The notes under the pieces were generated by a model. That model made no database searches, was not told where the DNA came from, and saw only the letters and a list, made by a program, of their open reading frames with translations. Shown here one piece after another: positions 8,553-18,253 of a stretch of 64,000 nt of DNA. Within the stretch, counting starts at the first letter, position 1; each line of letters opens with the position of its first letter. This DNA is from Pontibacter cellulosilyticus (GTDB lineage: Bacteria > Bacteroidota > Bacteroidia > Cytophagales > Hymenobacteraceae), in assembly GCF_014306105.1 (NCBI RefSeq), contig NZ_JACRVF010000005.1:248001-312000 (forward strand), given 5' to 3'. The position numbers and the translations under genes are program-made.

Positions 8553-10076
8553 TTAGATTGTCTGTTTAACCTTGGTGCCTCTTTCAGCTTCTTTCAAAGC
8601 ATCCATCATTTCGCCTCCACCTTGTCTGCTTGTAGCCAGTAAAAGTATAAATGTGATGGCAGCATTTACTACGATCAATTCAAAACCCATCGCATACCCG
8701 AACCAATCTACAGAATTAGTATCGATGATATAAGTAAGAATTGGCGAGATAATGCAGATATAAGGAACCAGTCTGTCGGCCACAGCACGTTTGTTTGCCA
8801 TACCAAAGGCAAACAAGCCTAGTAGTGGTCCATATGTATAACCAGCAGCACGGAAGATTGCGTTCACTACCGAGTCATCATTTATCATCCGGAAAACAAG
8901 TATAACCAATAGCATGATTACTGAGAAACCAATGTGTACCAAGTGGCGCGTACGGATCAGCTTAATGTCGTCGTGGTTATCCTTTTTGGTAAAGTTCAGG
9001 AAGTCTACGCAGAAAGATGTAGTAAGGGCTGTTAGTGCAGAGTCGGTAGTGGCAAAGGTAGCCGCCGTTAAACCCAACATGAATACGATAGCCGGGATCA
9101 GCGCCATGTGATTCAGAGCAATTTCCGGGAACAGGTGATCTGGCGTACGCAGTGCTGTAACGTCAATTCCTTTAGCCTGCGCAAACATGTACAGCATAGC
9201 ACCCACGCTCAGGAAGAAAATGTTGATGGCAACGAAAACCCCTGTAAACGTAAGCATGTTCTTCTGCGCTTCGCCGATGTTCTTACAGCTCAGGTTCTTC
9301 TGCATCAGGTCTTGGTCAAGACCCGTCATGGCGATGGTTACGAAAATACCGCCCACAAATTGCTTAAAGAAGTGGCTTTTAGTGCCCATAAAATCTTCCC
9401 AGAAGAACATCTTGGAATATGAGCTTTCTTTTACCGCCTCAAACGTCTGCATTACGTTAAGGTCAAGGCTATTAGCAATAAACACGATAGAAAGTATAAC
9501 TGAAGATACTAGGAAAAGTGTTTGCAGGGTATCAGTTATTACGATCGTTTTAAGACCTCCTTTATGCGTGTATATCCAGATAAGTATAAGGCAGATAGCC
9601 ACCGTTACCGCAAATGGCACATTCCAAGCATCGAAAATAAACTTCTGCAATACAATGGCTACCAGGTATAAACGGAAGGCAGAACCAATAGTACGCGATA
9701 CCAGGAAGATCATAGAGCCTGTCTTATAACTCCAGTAACCGAAGCGTTTCTCCAGGTAAGTATAAATGGAGATCAAGTTCATGCGGTAATACAGCGGCAG
9801 CAGCACAAAAGCAATGAGCAGGAAGCCTACGGCGTTGCCCAGCACAAACTGAAAATAGCCAAAACTGTTGTTGCTTACGGCTCCAGGCACCGAGATAAAA
9901 GTCACTCCTGATAAGGCTGTACCAATCATCCCAAAGGCCACGAAGTACCATTTGGAATTACGATTGGCGATAAAGAAGCTGGAGTTATCAGATGCGCCTT
10001 TCGAGGTGAAGTACGAAATGCCTATCAGTACGGCAAAGTAACCGATTAGAAAGGACAGAAGTGTGATTGGAGACAT
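8553..10076 (-). CDS. Sodium:solute symporter (SSS family)
   Basis: A 507-residue inner-membrane protein with about 13 hydrophobic segments and the SSS pattern of FGMIGTALSGVTFISVPG in the second segment. It is 14 bases upstream of the D-lactate dehydrogenase-type gene and 128 bases downstream of murQ on the same strand, so the three probably form one unit. Related symporters sit in sialic-acid and amino-sugar clusters of Bacteroidota. Here MurNAc or anhydro-MurNAc is the natural candidate cargo, but nothing in the sequence fixes the substrate. Confidence 0.88.
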   Translation of the reverse strand: MSPITLLSFLIGYFAVLIGISYFTSKGASDNSSFFIANRNSKWYFVAFGMIGTALSGVTFISVPGAVSNNSFGYFQFVLGNAVGFLLIAFVLLPLYYRMNLISIYTYLEKRFGYWSYKTGSMIFLVSRTIGSAFRLYLVAIVLQKFIFDAWNVPFAVTVAICLILIWIYTHKGGLKTIVITDTLQTLFLVSSVILSIVFIANSLDLNVMQTFEAVKESSYSKMFFWEDFMGTKSHFFKQFVGGIFVTIAMTGLDQDLMQKNLSCKNIGEAQKNMLTFTGVFVAINIFFLSVGAMLYMFAQAKGIDVTALRTPDHLFPEIALNHMALIPAIVFMLGLTAATFATTDSALTALTTSFCVDFLNFTKKDNHDDIKLIRTRHLVHIGFSVIMLLVILVFRMINDDSVVNAIFRAAGYTYGPLLGLFAFGMANKRAVADRLVPYICIISPILTYIIDTNSVDWFGYAMGFELIVVNAAITFILLLATSRQGGGEMMDALKEAERGTKVKQTI

Positions 10077-10204
10077 AGGCTGCTAATTACTCAAAGGCAG
10101 TAGCCACAATATTCGTGCTAAAACACGAACACCTGCAGCCATTCCTTCGAACTATTTAAGTTAGGTTAGGTTGGTGCCTCTATGCAAGGCTATAGTATAT
10201 AAAG

Positions 10205-11017
10205 TTAAAAAGAAATCAGGAAGTTATCTACGGCCTGACGCACATTGCCGTACTTCTCCAGCAGCTCGGTGGCTGTTCTCTCATCAGCACCTGTCTCGGC
10301 CATTACCATTCTTACACCTCTGTTGTACAGTTTGTGGTTTGTAAGTTGCATGTCTACCATTTTGTTACCTTTTACGCGGCCAAGCTGTATCATCACGCTT
10401 GTGCTTAGCATGTTCAGCACCAGCTTTTGTGCCGTACCGGCTTTCATGCGCGTGCTGCCTGTAACAAACTCAGGCCCTACCACTACTTCTACTGGATATT
10501 GTGCTTCTGCGGCCACTGGGCTACCGGTATTGCACACAATACAACCAGTTGCAAGCCCGTGCGCATTGGCAGCTTTTAAACCACCGATTACATAAGGCGT
10601 AGTACCGGAGGCTGCAATGCCTACCACCACATCATTCTCATCAATATCATACTGTTGCAGATCTTTCCAGGCCTGTTCAGCATCATCTTCTGCAAATTCA
10701 ACTGCTTTACGAATGGCCTTATCGCCACCGGCAATGATACCCACTACCCAATCGAATGGCACACCAAACGTGGGCGGACACTCAGAGGCGTCTACAATTC
10801 CCAAACGTCCGCTTGTACCTGCCCCAATATAAAACATACGCCCCCCAGCCTTCATCTTGTCGGCGGCTATTGTTGCCAACTGCTCAATTTGCGGTATGGA
10901 CCTTTCAACGGCAAGCGGAACGGTCTTATCTTCGTTGTTTATATTCTCCAGGATCTCCCTCACAGACATCTTCTCGAGATCATTGTACCTAGAATCCCTT
11001 TCAGTTGTAAACTCCAT
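10205..11017 (-). CDS. murQ: N-acetylmuramic acid 6-phosphate etherase
   Basis: A 270-residue cytoplasmic enzyme with the SIS-domain MurQ signature GAGTSGRLGIVDASECPPTF (the acidic residue of SEC is part of the active site) and the VTGSTRMKAGTAQK segment. It cleaves the lactyl ether of MurNAc-6-phosphate to GlcNAc-6-phosphate and D-lactate. The length is close to, but about 30 residues shorter than, typical E. coli-type MurQ. It lies first in a probable murQ-symporter-D-lactate dehydrogenase unit, which matches its product. It is divergent from the NAGPA gene across a 291-base gap. Confidence 0.96.
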   Translation of the reverse strand: MEFTTERDSRYNDLEKMSVREILENINNEDKTVPLAVERSIPQIEQLATIAADKMKAGGRMFYIGAGTSGRLGIVDASECPPTFGVPFDWVVGIIAGGDKAIRKAVEFAEDDAEQAWKDLQQYDIDENDVVVGIAASGTTPYVIGGLKAANAHGLATGCIVCNTGSPVAAEAQYPVEVVVGPEFVTGSTRMKAGTAQKLVLNMLSTSVMIQLGRVKGNKMVDMQLTNHKLYNRGVRMVMAETGADERTATELLEKYGNVRQAVDNFLISF

Positions 11018-11308
11018 TCTATAATCAGATAAATTTCTTATTTTAAACTACTTAAACCCGACTGTTTTACAAATCGGCTTTGATTACTACCTGCATAAGT
11101 AGCAGGATGCCAGGGCAAAACATATATTGCCACTGCCGTAACTCCGGATTTTGCTACTATAAAGCTAGTAAAACTAATCTAATCATTCTGTTTTTTGCGA
11201 CATTTTTTAAATAAAAATGCATAAACACGCAAAAAAGTTTAAATTAGAGCTACCAAATTACTGATTCTTAATACTTCAAGCCACACTCTAACTACTGCGG
11301 CAACTCCT
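11018..11308. other. Divergent intergenic region murQ / NAGPA gene
   Basis: A 291-base gap between two divergent starts that should contain both promoters. It is A+T-rich near each gene. I could not recognise an operator or riboswitch. It lacks the AAGTATAA word. Confidence 0.4.
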
Positions 11309-14300
11309 ATGAAACGTGCAAAGCTTTCGCTTCTTGTCTTTTTATATCTGCTTTTAGGTGCATATTACAGTGCTGCACAAGCGCAAAAGCTAAACCTGAA
11401 TTGGGAGCCACGCCAGGACCTGAATATACTTTTACCGGCCTCTGTGCGTGTTTTTGAGGCAAACGGAAAACTATCAGACGGTGCCAAGGTAAGGGCGGTA
11501 TACGCCACTGTTTATCTAAAAGATCCAAATTTAAAACTGAGAGCGGTAGGCAGCAACTCCGTTCGCCAAACCACTGCAGAGGCCTACCAGCAGCACCAAG
11601 GTATACTTGCCATCAATGGTGGCTACTTCTCAGCCACTTCCTCCGTTAGCCTTTTAGTGGCAGACGGCGAAACCGTAGCTCCCGGGCCACAGGGTAAAGT
11701 TACCCGTGGCGCTTTTGGCCTGGTAAACGGCAAGCCGGAAATAGTATGGCCTTATGCCGTAGGTACTGAGAATATACTTTATACTTATCCAACTCCTAAC
11801 GATGCAACCAAAGGCACACCTTCCGCCACTTCGTCGAAAGGTGCCCAGCGCTGGTTGGCAAACCAGGCAGTAGGTGGTGGGCCGGTATTGGTAAAAGCCG
11901 GTAAGATTAGGAATACAAGCCTGGAGGAAGGTTTTTCCGGGAGCCACCTGGCCCGGCACCCGCGCACAGCCATTGGCTACCTGAACGACAGCACCATATT
12001 GATGATGGTGGTAGACGGTAGGCAGCAGGCAAGCGCAGGCGTAACACTCGACGAGCTGGCTAAGATGATGCACGAAGTCGGTTGCTACGAAGCGGTTAAC
12101 CTGGATGGCGGCGGCTCTTCTGCTATGGTGGCAGCCGATGAAGTAGTGAACATACCTGTAGACAAACCGGAAGGCAACCGCTACAGTCTCCGCAAGAACG
12201 CTTCAGCACTGGTTTTATCTGAGCTTGTGCCGCGTGTGCAGCAGGAAGTTTTATACTTTGATACTGACAGCCCCAATTACAGCGAGCACGGTCTCTGGAA
12301 AGAAAGCAACCACGCCAACTACTATGGCAAAACACCTTCTCGGCTGGCATCTGGTGGGCAAAAGTATAATAAGGCTATTTATACTTTAGATGAGATTGAA
12401 CGCAGGCGCTATCAGTTAGCCAGTTGGTGGACAGTAAACTCTGAAACCAATACAGATAAGGCTGCATTTGTATTGCATCATGGCTCTAAAACAGACACAC
12501 TCTATCAGAATCAGGCATCGCACTCTACCAGCGGCAAATGGAATGTGTTTGGCGATTTTATACTTGGTCCCGGGGATTACCTAGAGCTTATTGGCAGCGG
12601 CAAAGAAGGCAAAATAGTAGCAGATGCGGTTCGCCTGGTAGCGCACAACGACTCTCCTAAACTGCCTGTCCGTGGAGACATTCGCATTGGCATCATCAGC
12701 GACCTGAACTCCGGCCTTGGCTCCGCTAACTACGAGTGGCAGGTAGACAGCATCATGAACCGTATGCCGCGCATCTGGCAACCAGACCTGGTAGTTTGTG
12801 GCGGAGACATGGTAGCCGGCATGGGTATAAAAGACACTGCCACGTTAACCAAAATGTGGGCAGGCTTTGACAAACACATCGCTCAGCCGCTGCGCCAGGC
12901 CAACATTCCTTTTGCTTTTACCCTTGGCAACCACGATGGCCCACGCTCCTACCCGCTGGAGCAAAAAGCAGCAGCGGCTTACTGGAACAGTCCCGGTAAG
13001 ACACCTAATCTGCAATTCGTGGACCGCAGCCATTTTCCGTTTTACTACTCTTTTGTAAAAGATGGGGTGTTCATTGTTTCGTGGGAAGCTTCTTCAGCGG
13101 AAATTACCCAGGAGAACCTCGCGTGGCTCGAAAAGCAGTTTAGCACACCAGAGGCCAAAAATGCGAAGCTGCGGTTTGTGCTGGGGCACATGCCGCTTTA
13201 CAGTGTAGCCCAGGAGCGCGACTCGAAAGGCAATGTGCTGGAGAACCCGGAGAAACTGCGTGCGCTGCTGGAAAAGTATAAAGTACACACCTACATCAGT
13301 GGCCATCATCATGCCTATTACCCCGGCAGAAGAGGCAAGATTGAGCTAGTGAATGCGGGTGCCGCAGGAACCGGCCCTAGAGGCTGGCTAACCATGGACA
13401 GCGCACCACAGAACACCGTCACGATCATGGATATTTTCCTGGAGCAGGATTCCATCACTTATACTACTTATGATATCAAGACCAAAGCTGCCAAAGACAT
13501 GGAGCAGCTTGATGAAAACGCACTGCCGGCAGCCATTTTTGGCGTAAATGGTCACCTGCTGCGGCGCGATGTAAAGGTTACAGACAGTGCCACAGGTATA
13601 GTAATTCCTCAGGCTGGATCAAAAGGAACGGGTACACTAATCGCTAAAGCAAAAGGCAGCAAACTTAGTATCAGTGGCAGTTACAGCAACCTGGAAGGCA
13701 AGCTTACCGGTATTAGTCTGTACAAAGGCAGAAACACAGAAGCAGGCACTTTGCTGCAAACGTACTCAGTAAAATCGAAGAGCAAGCGCAGCGGGAACAT
13801 TTCTGCTACATTTGAAATAAACGAAGACCTGCCTGAGCTACTTTCTGTCGGTGCTTTATATCTGCAGCTGCACACTACAAAGCAAACAGACAGCGCCATC
13901 AGAGTGCAGCTGTACCCGGAGCACAACCAGGCACCCTCAGCACCGGCATTTACCTCGCACAACAGCCGCAACACTTATGCTGTGCGCAACACCGAGGCGC
14001 TCTACCAAATAAAGTGGGAAAAGGCAACAGACCCTGACGGAGATTTTGTAGACTATACTTACCAACTAGCATCCGACAATCAATTCAAAAACATCCACTG
14101 GAGCAAAAGTACGGGCCGTGTAAACCATCTTAAAATGCAAGAGCAGGACTGGTATAAGCTGTTAGCCAAAGCCGCAGAAGGTGTACCTGTTTCCTTTTAC
14201 CACCGTGTGATAGCCTCTGACGGTAAGCACATAGCATACAGCCCCACAACTGCAGTTAAGCTGATGAAAAGCAACGAGCCACTGGAGGATTTTATGGAGG

Positions 14301-15154
14301 TACCGGCACCAAAGTATGTGTTTGCAGGAAAACTGGAGAATGCAGACGGAGCAGGCTACGGGGCACAGTGGGATAAGTATGGCAAACTGTGGCTAGCCAA
14401 CTATGCCGGCTCCCTGGTTATAAAACAGCCGGACGGAACAAACGCCTCCTTCTCCCCGCTTAAAGCTGTAAGTATAAATGGTGAGACTTATACTTTGAAC
14501 CCAGTTAATGGGATTGGGATTGACGCAGACGGCAATATACTGGTAGGCAGAAACCGCCACCTGCTAAAGATAAACGCCGCCACCGGCGAGGGAATGGCTG
14601 TCTGGGAAGCACCAGCCGGCATGCGAGCCATCACTACGCCGCGCGTAAACAGCAAGGGCGAGATCTATGCCATGTCGCTGTTTGCCGAGGACCAGAATTA
14701 TGTGCTAAAGCAAAGCACCACCAACCCCACTACCTTAGATCTGATTCGCACTATCGCCTTACCTGACCGCATCCTTGCCCGCACCTTTGACATGACGCCT
14801 GACGGTCTCACGTTATACTTCCCAAATCCAGGCAGCCCTATGATCCAAAAGTATAGCAGCAAAGATGGCATTACCTATAAGCGTGAAGAAGACATTACCA
14901 GTACCGCAGCAGGTTGCAATGCATTAAAAATTAGCTTAGACGGAAGTATTTATGCTGCAGTACGCGCGAGTGGTGTAGTGCCATCCTCGTTTCACTTCCG
15001 CGACGACAAAAAGAAAACCATGTGGACCTTGCCATTGCCTGAAGTTGGTGGTGCAGAAGCAAGAGGTATTGGCGTATCCGAGGATGGAAAAACGCTGATA
15101 TTCTGCAGCTGGGACAACGGCGGCGGTTTTTACAAGTATGTGTTACAGGAATAA
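11309..15154 (+). CDS. Secreted phosphodiester glycosidase (NAGPA/DUF2233) plus calcineurin-like metallophosphoesterase
   Basis: A 1281-residue exported multidomain protein with a signal peptide at 1-26. A NAGPA domain (about 80-310) has INGGYF at 102-107 and NLDGGGSSAMV from 264. A golvesin/xanthan-lyase-like beta domain (about 320-450, with HANYYG) follows. A metallophosphoesterase (about 459-690) has metal ligands in SDLN (Asp465), GGDM (Asp500), GNHDG (Asn541-Asp543), GHMP (His627) and GHHHAY (His666, His668). A beta-sandwich/fibronectin-like stretch and a beta-propeller-like C-terminus (about 1020-1281) complete it. NAGPA enzymes remove GlcNAc from phosphodiester-linked glycans; the second domain could then attack the phosphate. 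It stands 50 bases before namZ and is probably co-transcribed. The substrate is unknown; teichoic-acid-like or phospho-glycan debris is an inference. Confidence 0.85.
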   Translation: MKRAKLSLLVFLYLLLGAYYSAAQAQKLNLNWEPRQDLNILLPASVRVFEANGKLSDGAKVRAVYATVYLKDPNLKLRAVGSNSVRQTTAEAYQQHQGILAINGGYFSATSSVSLLVADGETVAPGPQGKVTRGAFGLVNGKPEIVWPYAVGTENILYTYPTPNDATKGTPSATSSKGAQRWLANQAVGGGPVLVKAGKIRNTSLEEGFSGSHLARHPRTAIGYLNDSTILMMVVDGRQQASAGVTLDELAKMMHEVGCYEAVNLDGGGSSAMVAADEVVNIPVDKPEGNRYSLRKNASALVLSELVPRVQQEVLYFDTDSPNYSEHGLWKESNHANYYGKTPSRLASGGQKYNKAIYTLDEIERRRYQLASWWTVNSETNTDKAAFVLHHGSKTDTLYQNQASHSTSGKWNVFGDFILGPGDYLELIGSGKEGKIVADAVRLVAHNDSPKLPVRGDIRIGIISDLNSGLGSANYEWQVDSIMNRMPRIWQPDLVVCGGDMVAGMGIKDTATLTKMWAGFDKHIAQPLRQANIPFAFTLGNHDGPRSYPLEQKAAAAYWNSPGKTPNLQFVDRSHFPFYYSFVKDGVFIVSWEASSAEITQENLAWLEKQFSTPEAKNAKLRFVLGHMPLYSVAQERDSKGNVLENPEKLRALLEKYKVHTYISGHHHAYYPGRRGKIELVNAGAAGTGPRGWLTMDSAPQNTVTIMDIFLEQDSITYTTYDIKTKAAKDMEQLDENALPAAIFGVNGHLLRRDVKVTDSATGIVIPQAGSKGTGTLIAKAKGSKLSISGSYSNLEGKLTGISLYKGRNTEAGTLLQTYSVKSKSKRSGNISATFEINEDLPELLSVGALYLQLHTTKQTDSAIRVQLYPEHNQAPSAPAFTSHNSRNTYAVRNTEALYQIKWEKATDPDGDFVDYTYQLASDNQFKNIHWSKSTGRVNHLKMQEQDWYKLLAKAAEGVPVSFYHRVIASDGKHIAYSPTTAVKLMKSNEPLEDFMEVPAPKYVFAGKLENADGAGYGAQWDKYGKLWLANYAGSLVIKQPDGTNASFSPLKAVSINGETYTLNPVNGIGIDADGNILVGRNRHLLKINAATGEGMAVWEAPAGMRAITTPRVNSKGEIYAMSLFAEDQNYVLKQSTTNPTTLDLIRTIALPDRILARTFDMTPDGLTLYFPNPGSPMIQKYSSKDGITYKREEDITSTAAGCNALKISLDGSIYAAVRASGVVPSSFHFRDDKKKTMWTLPLPEVGGAEARGIGVSEDGKTLIFCSWDNGGGFYKYVLQE

Positions 15155-15204
15155 CAACTGAAGTCAAACCCAACTCTATCAACTAACGCCTTAACTTAAA
15201 CAAA

Positions 15205-16482
15205 ATGAAATTTTCAATTTCACTTTTTCTTCTCACCTTCTTCCTGTTAGCATCGGGTAGCTATGAATCAAGAACTGCCTCAGCTGTTGCACCGACTATA
15301 AAAAAGCAGCGGGTTTTTATCGGGGCTGAACGCCTGTTTACACCTGAATACCTGCCTTTGATAAGAGGAAAGCGCATTGGCCTGGTAACCAACCACACGG
15401 GATTACTACCAGATGGCCGGCACCTGGTGGATGTACTGCATACTTATCCGGATGCGGAGCTAACAGTGCTGTTTGGACCGGAGCATGGCATCCGCGGTGA
15501 AGAAGACAACCATGTGGCCGATGGCAAAGATCCTAAAACAGGCTTGCCAGTAATCTCGCTCTATGGCAAAGTAAGAAAGCCAACTCCTGAAATGCTAAAA
15601 GATGTGGATGTCCTGGTGTTTGATATTCAGGATATTGGCGCAAGGTTTTATACTTACATCGCTACCATGAACTATGTGTTAGCCGCCGCAGCAGAGCAAG
15701 GTAAGCCCTACATCGTGCTTGACCGGCCAAATGCAATTGGTGGCTTGTATGTAGACGGACCTTATCCCGGCAAAGCAGGCCAGCCGGTTTATAACTACGA
15801 CCTGCTGCCTGTAACCCACGGCATGACGGTAGGTGAACTTGCCCTTATGTTTAACGGGGAACGTGCCGTCAACAACCTGCCCAAGGCTGACCTAACAGTA
15901 ATTCCGATGCTGAACTACAACCGCAAGCAATGGTACACCGAAACAGGCCTGCCCTGGATAAAACCTTCCCCTAATATGCTCACCATTACCACGGCCGCTG
16001 TTTATCCTGCCACCTGCCTGCTGGAGGGCACCAATATATCAGAAGGGCGTGGTACACTGCACCCCTTTGAGTACATAGCTGCGCCCTGGATAGATGGAGC
16101 TAAGCTGGCAAAGCAGCTGAACAGCTACAAGCTGGCTGGCGTTACTTTTAAACCGGTAACGTTTGTACCTGGTGGCGTTGTAGATGGCATTAAAATATAT
16201 CCACCAAAATTTATGGGTGAGCAGTGCCATGGTGCCGAGATGGTGGTTACCGACAAAAAGGCGTTTAAGTCGGCGAAAGCTGGTGTATATGTTATTCATG
16301 CGCTAAAGACACTATACCCTGATAAGCTGGAATGGAAAGAGACACGAATGGACCGACTCTGGGGGACACCAGCAGTAAGAAAACAACTACAGGCAGGGGT
16401 AGCACCGCAAGAAATCGTAAAGCAATGGGACAAAGAACTGGCTTATTTCAAAGGTGTCAGGAGTAAGTACCTGCTTTATTAA
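15205..16482 (+). CDS. namZ: Exo-beta-N-acetylmuramidase NamZ (DUF1343, GH171)
   Basis: A 425-residue exported protein with an N-terminal signal peptide. The DUF1343 hallmark segments are present: GLVTNHTG, LFGPEHGIRG (Glu93-His94), VFDIQDIGARFYTYI and VLDRPNAIGG. NamZ of Bacillus subtilis releases MurNAc from the non-reducing end of peptidoglycan glycans, and Bacteroidota such as Tannerella carry homologues. The gene follows the NAGPA gene by 50 bases. Its presence beside murQ and a NagZ-like enzyme reproduces the gene content of the B. subtilis MurNAc salvage operon in a Gram-negative setting. Confidence 0.92.
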   Translation: MKFSISLFLLTFFLLASGSYESRTASAVAPTIKKQRVFIGAERLFTPEYLPLIRGKRIGLVTNHTGLLPDGRHLVDVLHTYPDAELTVLFGPEHGIRGEEDNHVADGKDPKTGLPVISLYGKVRKPTPEMLKDVDVLVFDIQDIGARFYTYIATMNYVLAAAAEQGKPYIVLDRPNAIGGLYVDGPYPGKAGQPVYNYDLLPVTHGMTVGELALMFNGERAVNNLPKADLTVIPMLNYNRKQWYTETGLPWIKPSPNMLTITTAAVYPATCLLEGTNISEGRGTLHPFEYIAAPWIDGAKLAKQLNSYKLAGVTFKPVTFVPGGVVDGIKIYPPKFMGEQCHGAEMVVTDKKAFKSAKAGVYVIHALKTLYPDKLEWKETRMDRLWGTPAVRKQLQAGVAPQEIVKQWDKELAYFKGVRSKYLLY

Positions 16483-16619
16483 GACACTTTGCGCTTTTTA
16501 GCAATAATTAAATATCAAACCTGCAACTTCGCGCATTTATACTTTGATTTCATCCTATAAATCATGTATTTAGGGTCTCAATTCGAACTTCACCACCAGC
16601 TTAGCATTATTACATAAAT

Positions 16620-18104
16620 ATGAACAGATTTTTACTGGCTGTTTTATACTTTTTAATTATTCCGCAACTGTGTTTTACAGCACCAGCTAAAGATTTACCA
16701 AAAGCCAAACTCTTAACACTTGATGCAGTTATTGAGCTGGCCAAAGAGCAGTCGCCCAAATTCCGGTATGCTGAAGTGCTATTTGAAAACAAGCAGTGGC
16801 AGTACAAAACATACCGTTCAAATTTTCTGCCTCAGCTTAACTTAAACGGAGTTTTACCCGAGTATAATAAAACCATAGAGCCCCGCCTTACAGACAAGGG
16901 CAGCCTGATCTTCATAAACACACACAACGCCAGCTCTTCTATGCAGCTATCGCTGGGTCAGGAGATATGGCCAACAGGTGGCTACATTTCTATTAATAGC
17001 AACCTGAAACGCATCGATGATTTTCAGGCAGATATCAACCGTACACGGTACTCCTCAGTACCTGCCACTATCACGCTTACCCAACCTATTTTCGGCTTTA
17101 ATAACAGGGCCTGGGACAGAAAAATATCCCCGCTGCGTTACGAAGAAGCTAAGCGCGACTACCGCGAGGAAATGGAGGAAATAGCAAAAGAGGCCACAAA
17201 CCATTTCTTCAACCTGCTGCTTAGCCAAATCAGTTACCAGATTGCCGAAAGAAACATTGCCATAAACGATACCTTGTATAAGGTGGCAGAAAAAAAATTT
17301 GAGGACGGCAAAATACCAGAGAACGAATTATTGCAGATGGAGCTTGCCCTGCTCAATTCAGAACAAAACCTGGACCAGGCAAAACTTGATGTAGAAGCCA
17401 ATACATTAAAGCTTAAAGTGTTTCTGGGTGTTACTGATAATTACCCGATAGAACTTGCAGCGCCAAGCGATATTCCGCAATTCGAGGTAGATGAGGAGAT
17501 TGCGTTGGAGCAAGCCAGCCATAACAGGCAACGGGTAATTGGTTTTAAGCGCGAATTGCTGGAGGCAGAAATGCGACTGGCAAAGGCAAAAGGAGAAACT
17601 GGTTTCAGCGCTAACTTATTTGCCTCTTTCGGTTTAACGCAGCAGTCGTTGGAGGTGCAGGAAGCTTACAACGATCCATCGCAGCAGCAGCGTGTCCGGC
17701 TTGGCTTTAACATTCCGGTTATGGACTGGGGTAGAGCCGAAGCAATATTGGGTACTGCAAAAGCCAACCACACCCTAACAAAAGCCAACATTGAGCTGCA
17801 GCAGAACAGTTTTGAGCAGGAAGTATACTTGCAAGTGAAACGGTTCAAAGTACTGAGAAAACAAATGGAAGGAGCCAAACGCGCCGACGAAATAGCCAAG
17901 AAACGTTACCAGATCACATTATCCAGGTATCTTGACAATAAAATAGGACTTATTGATTTGAACATTGCTACAGAGGAGAGAGACAAGGCAAGCCGCAGCT
18001 ATGTAACCTCTTTGCGTAACTTCTGGGTAGCTTATTATACTTTGCGCAGCCTCACCCTCTACGATTTTGAAACTAACCAGCCACTCGCACTTCCTGCCGG
18101 TTAA
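16620..18104 (+). CDS. TolC-family outer-membrane efflux/channel protein
   Basis: A 494-residue protein with a signal peptide, long amphipathic helices (coiled-coil at about 170-260 and 390-470) and paired OEP repeats typical of TolC-like trimers. No adaptor or inner-membrane pump gene is next to it, so its partner lies elsewhere; the nearest adaptor/permease set is at 40972-43310. It is 137 bases after namZ on the same strand, with an AAGTATAA-type word (TTATACTT) in the gap. A role in the salvage cluster is not evident. Confidence 0.88.
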   Translation: MNRFLLAVLYFLIIPQLCFTAPAKDLPKAKLLTLDAVIELAKEQSPKFRYAEVLFENKQWQYKTYRSNFLPQLNLNGVLPEYNKTIEPRLTDKGSLIFINTHNASSSMQLSLGQEIWPTGGYISINSNLKRIDDFQADINRTRYSSVPATITLTQPIFGFNNRAWDRKISPLRYEEAKRDYREEMEEIAKEATNHFFNLLLSQISYQIAERNIAINDTLYKVAEKKFEDGKIPENELLQMELALLNSEQNLDQAKLDVEANTLKLKVFLGVTDNYPIELAAPSDIPQFEVDEEIALEQASHNRQRVIGFKRELLEAEMRLAKAKGETGFSANLFASFGLTQQSLEVQEAYNDPSQQQRVRLGFNIPVMDWGRAEAILGTAKANHTLTKANIELQQNSFEQEVYLQVKRFKVLRKQMEGAKRADEIAKKRYQITLSRYLDNKIGLIDLNIATEERDKASRSYVTSLRNFWVAYYTLRSLTLYDFETNQPLALPAG

Positions 18105-18188
18105 GTTGTAAGTACCAGGACAAAAGACCTCTGAAGTATAAAATCCTGAACCGCGTTACGCTACTGAGCTAACTATACTTCAAACAAG

Positions 18189-18222
18189 AAGCCCCACTCT
18201 TAAGCTGATAAGGGTGGGGCTT
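18189..18222. terminator. Terminator between convergent tolC-like and amidase genes
   Basis: A GC-rich hairpin (AAGCCCCACTCT at 18189-18200 against AGGGTGGGGCTT at 18211-18222, one G-T pair) is followed by a T-rich run. It lies between two convergent genes and can end the plus-strand transcript. Confidence 0.85.
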
Positions 18223-18253
18223 TTAGTTTATATCTTCTGTGCTCTCCTCTGTC

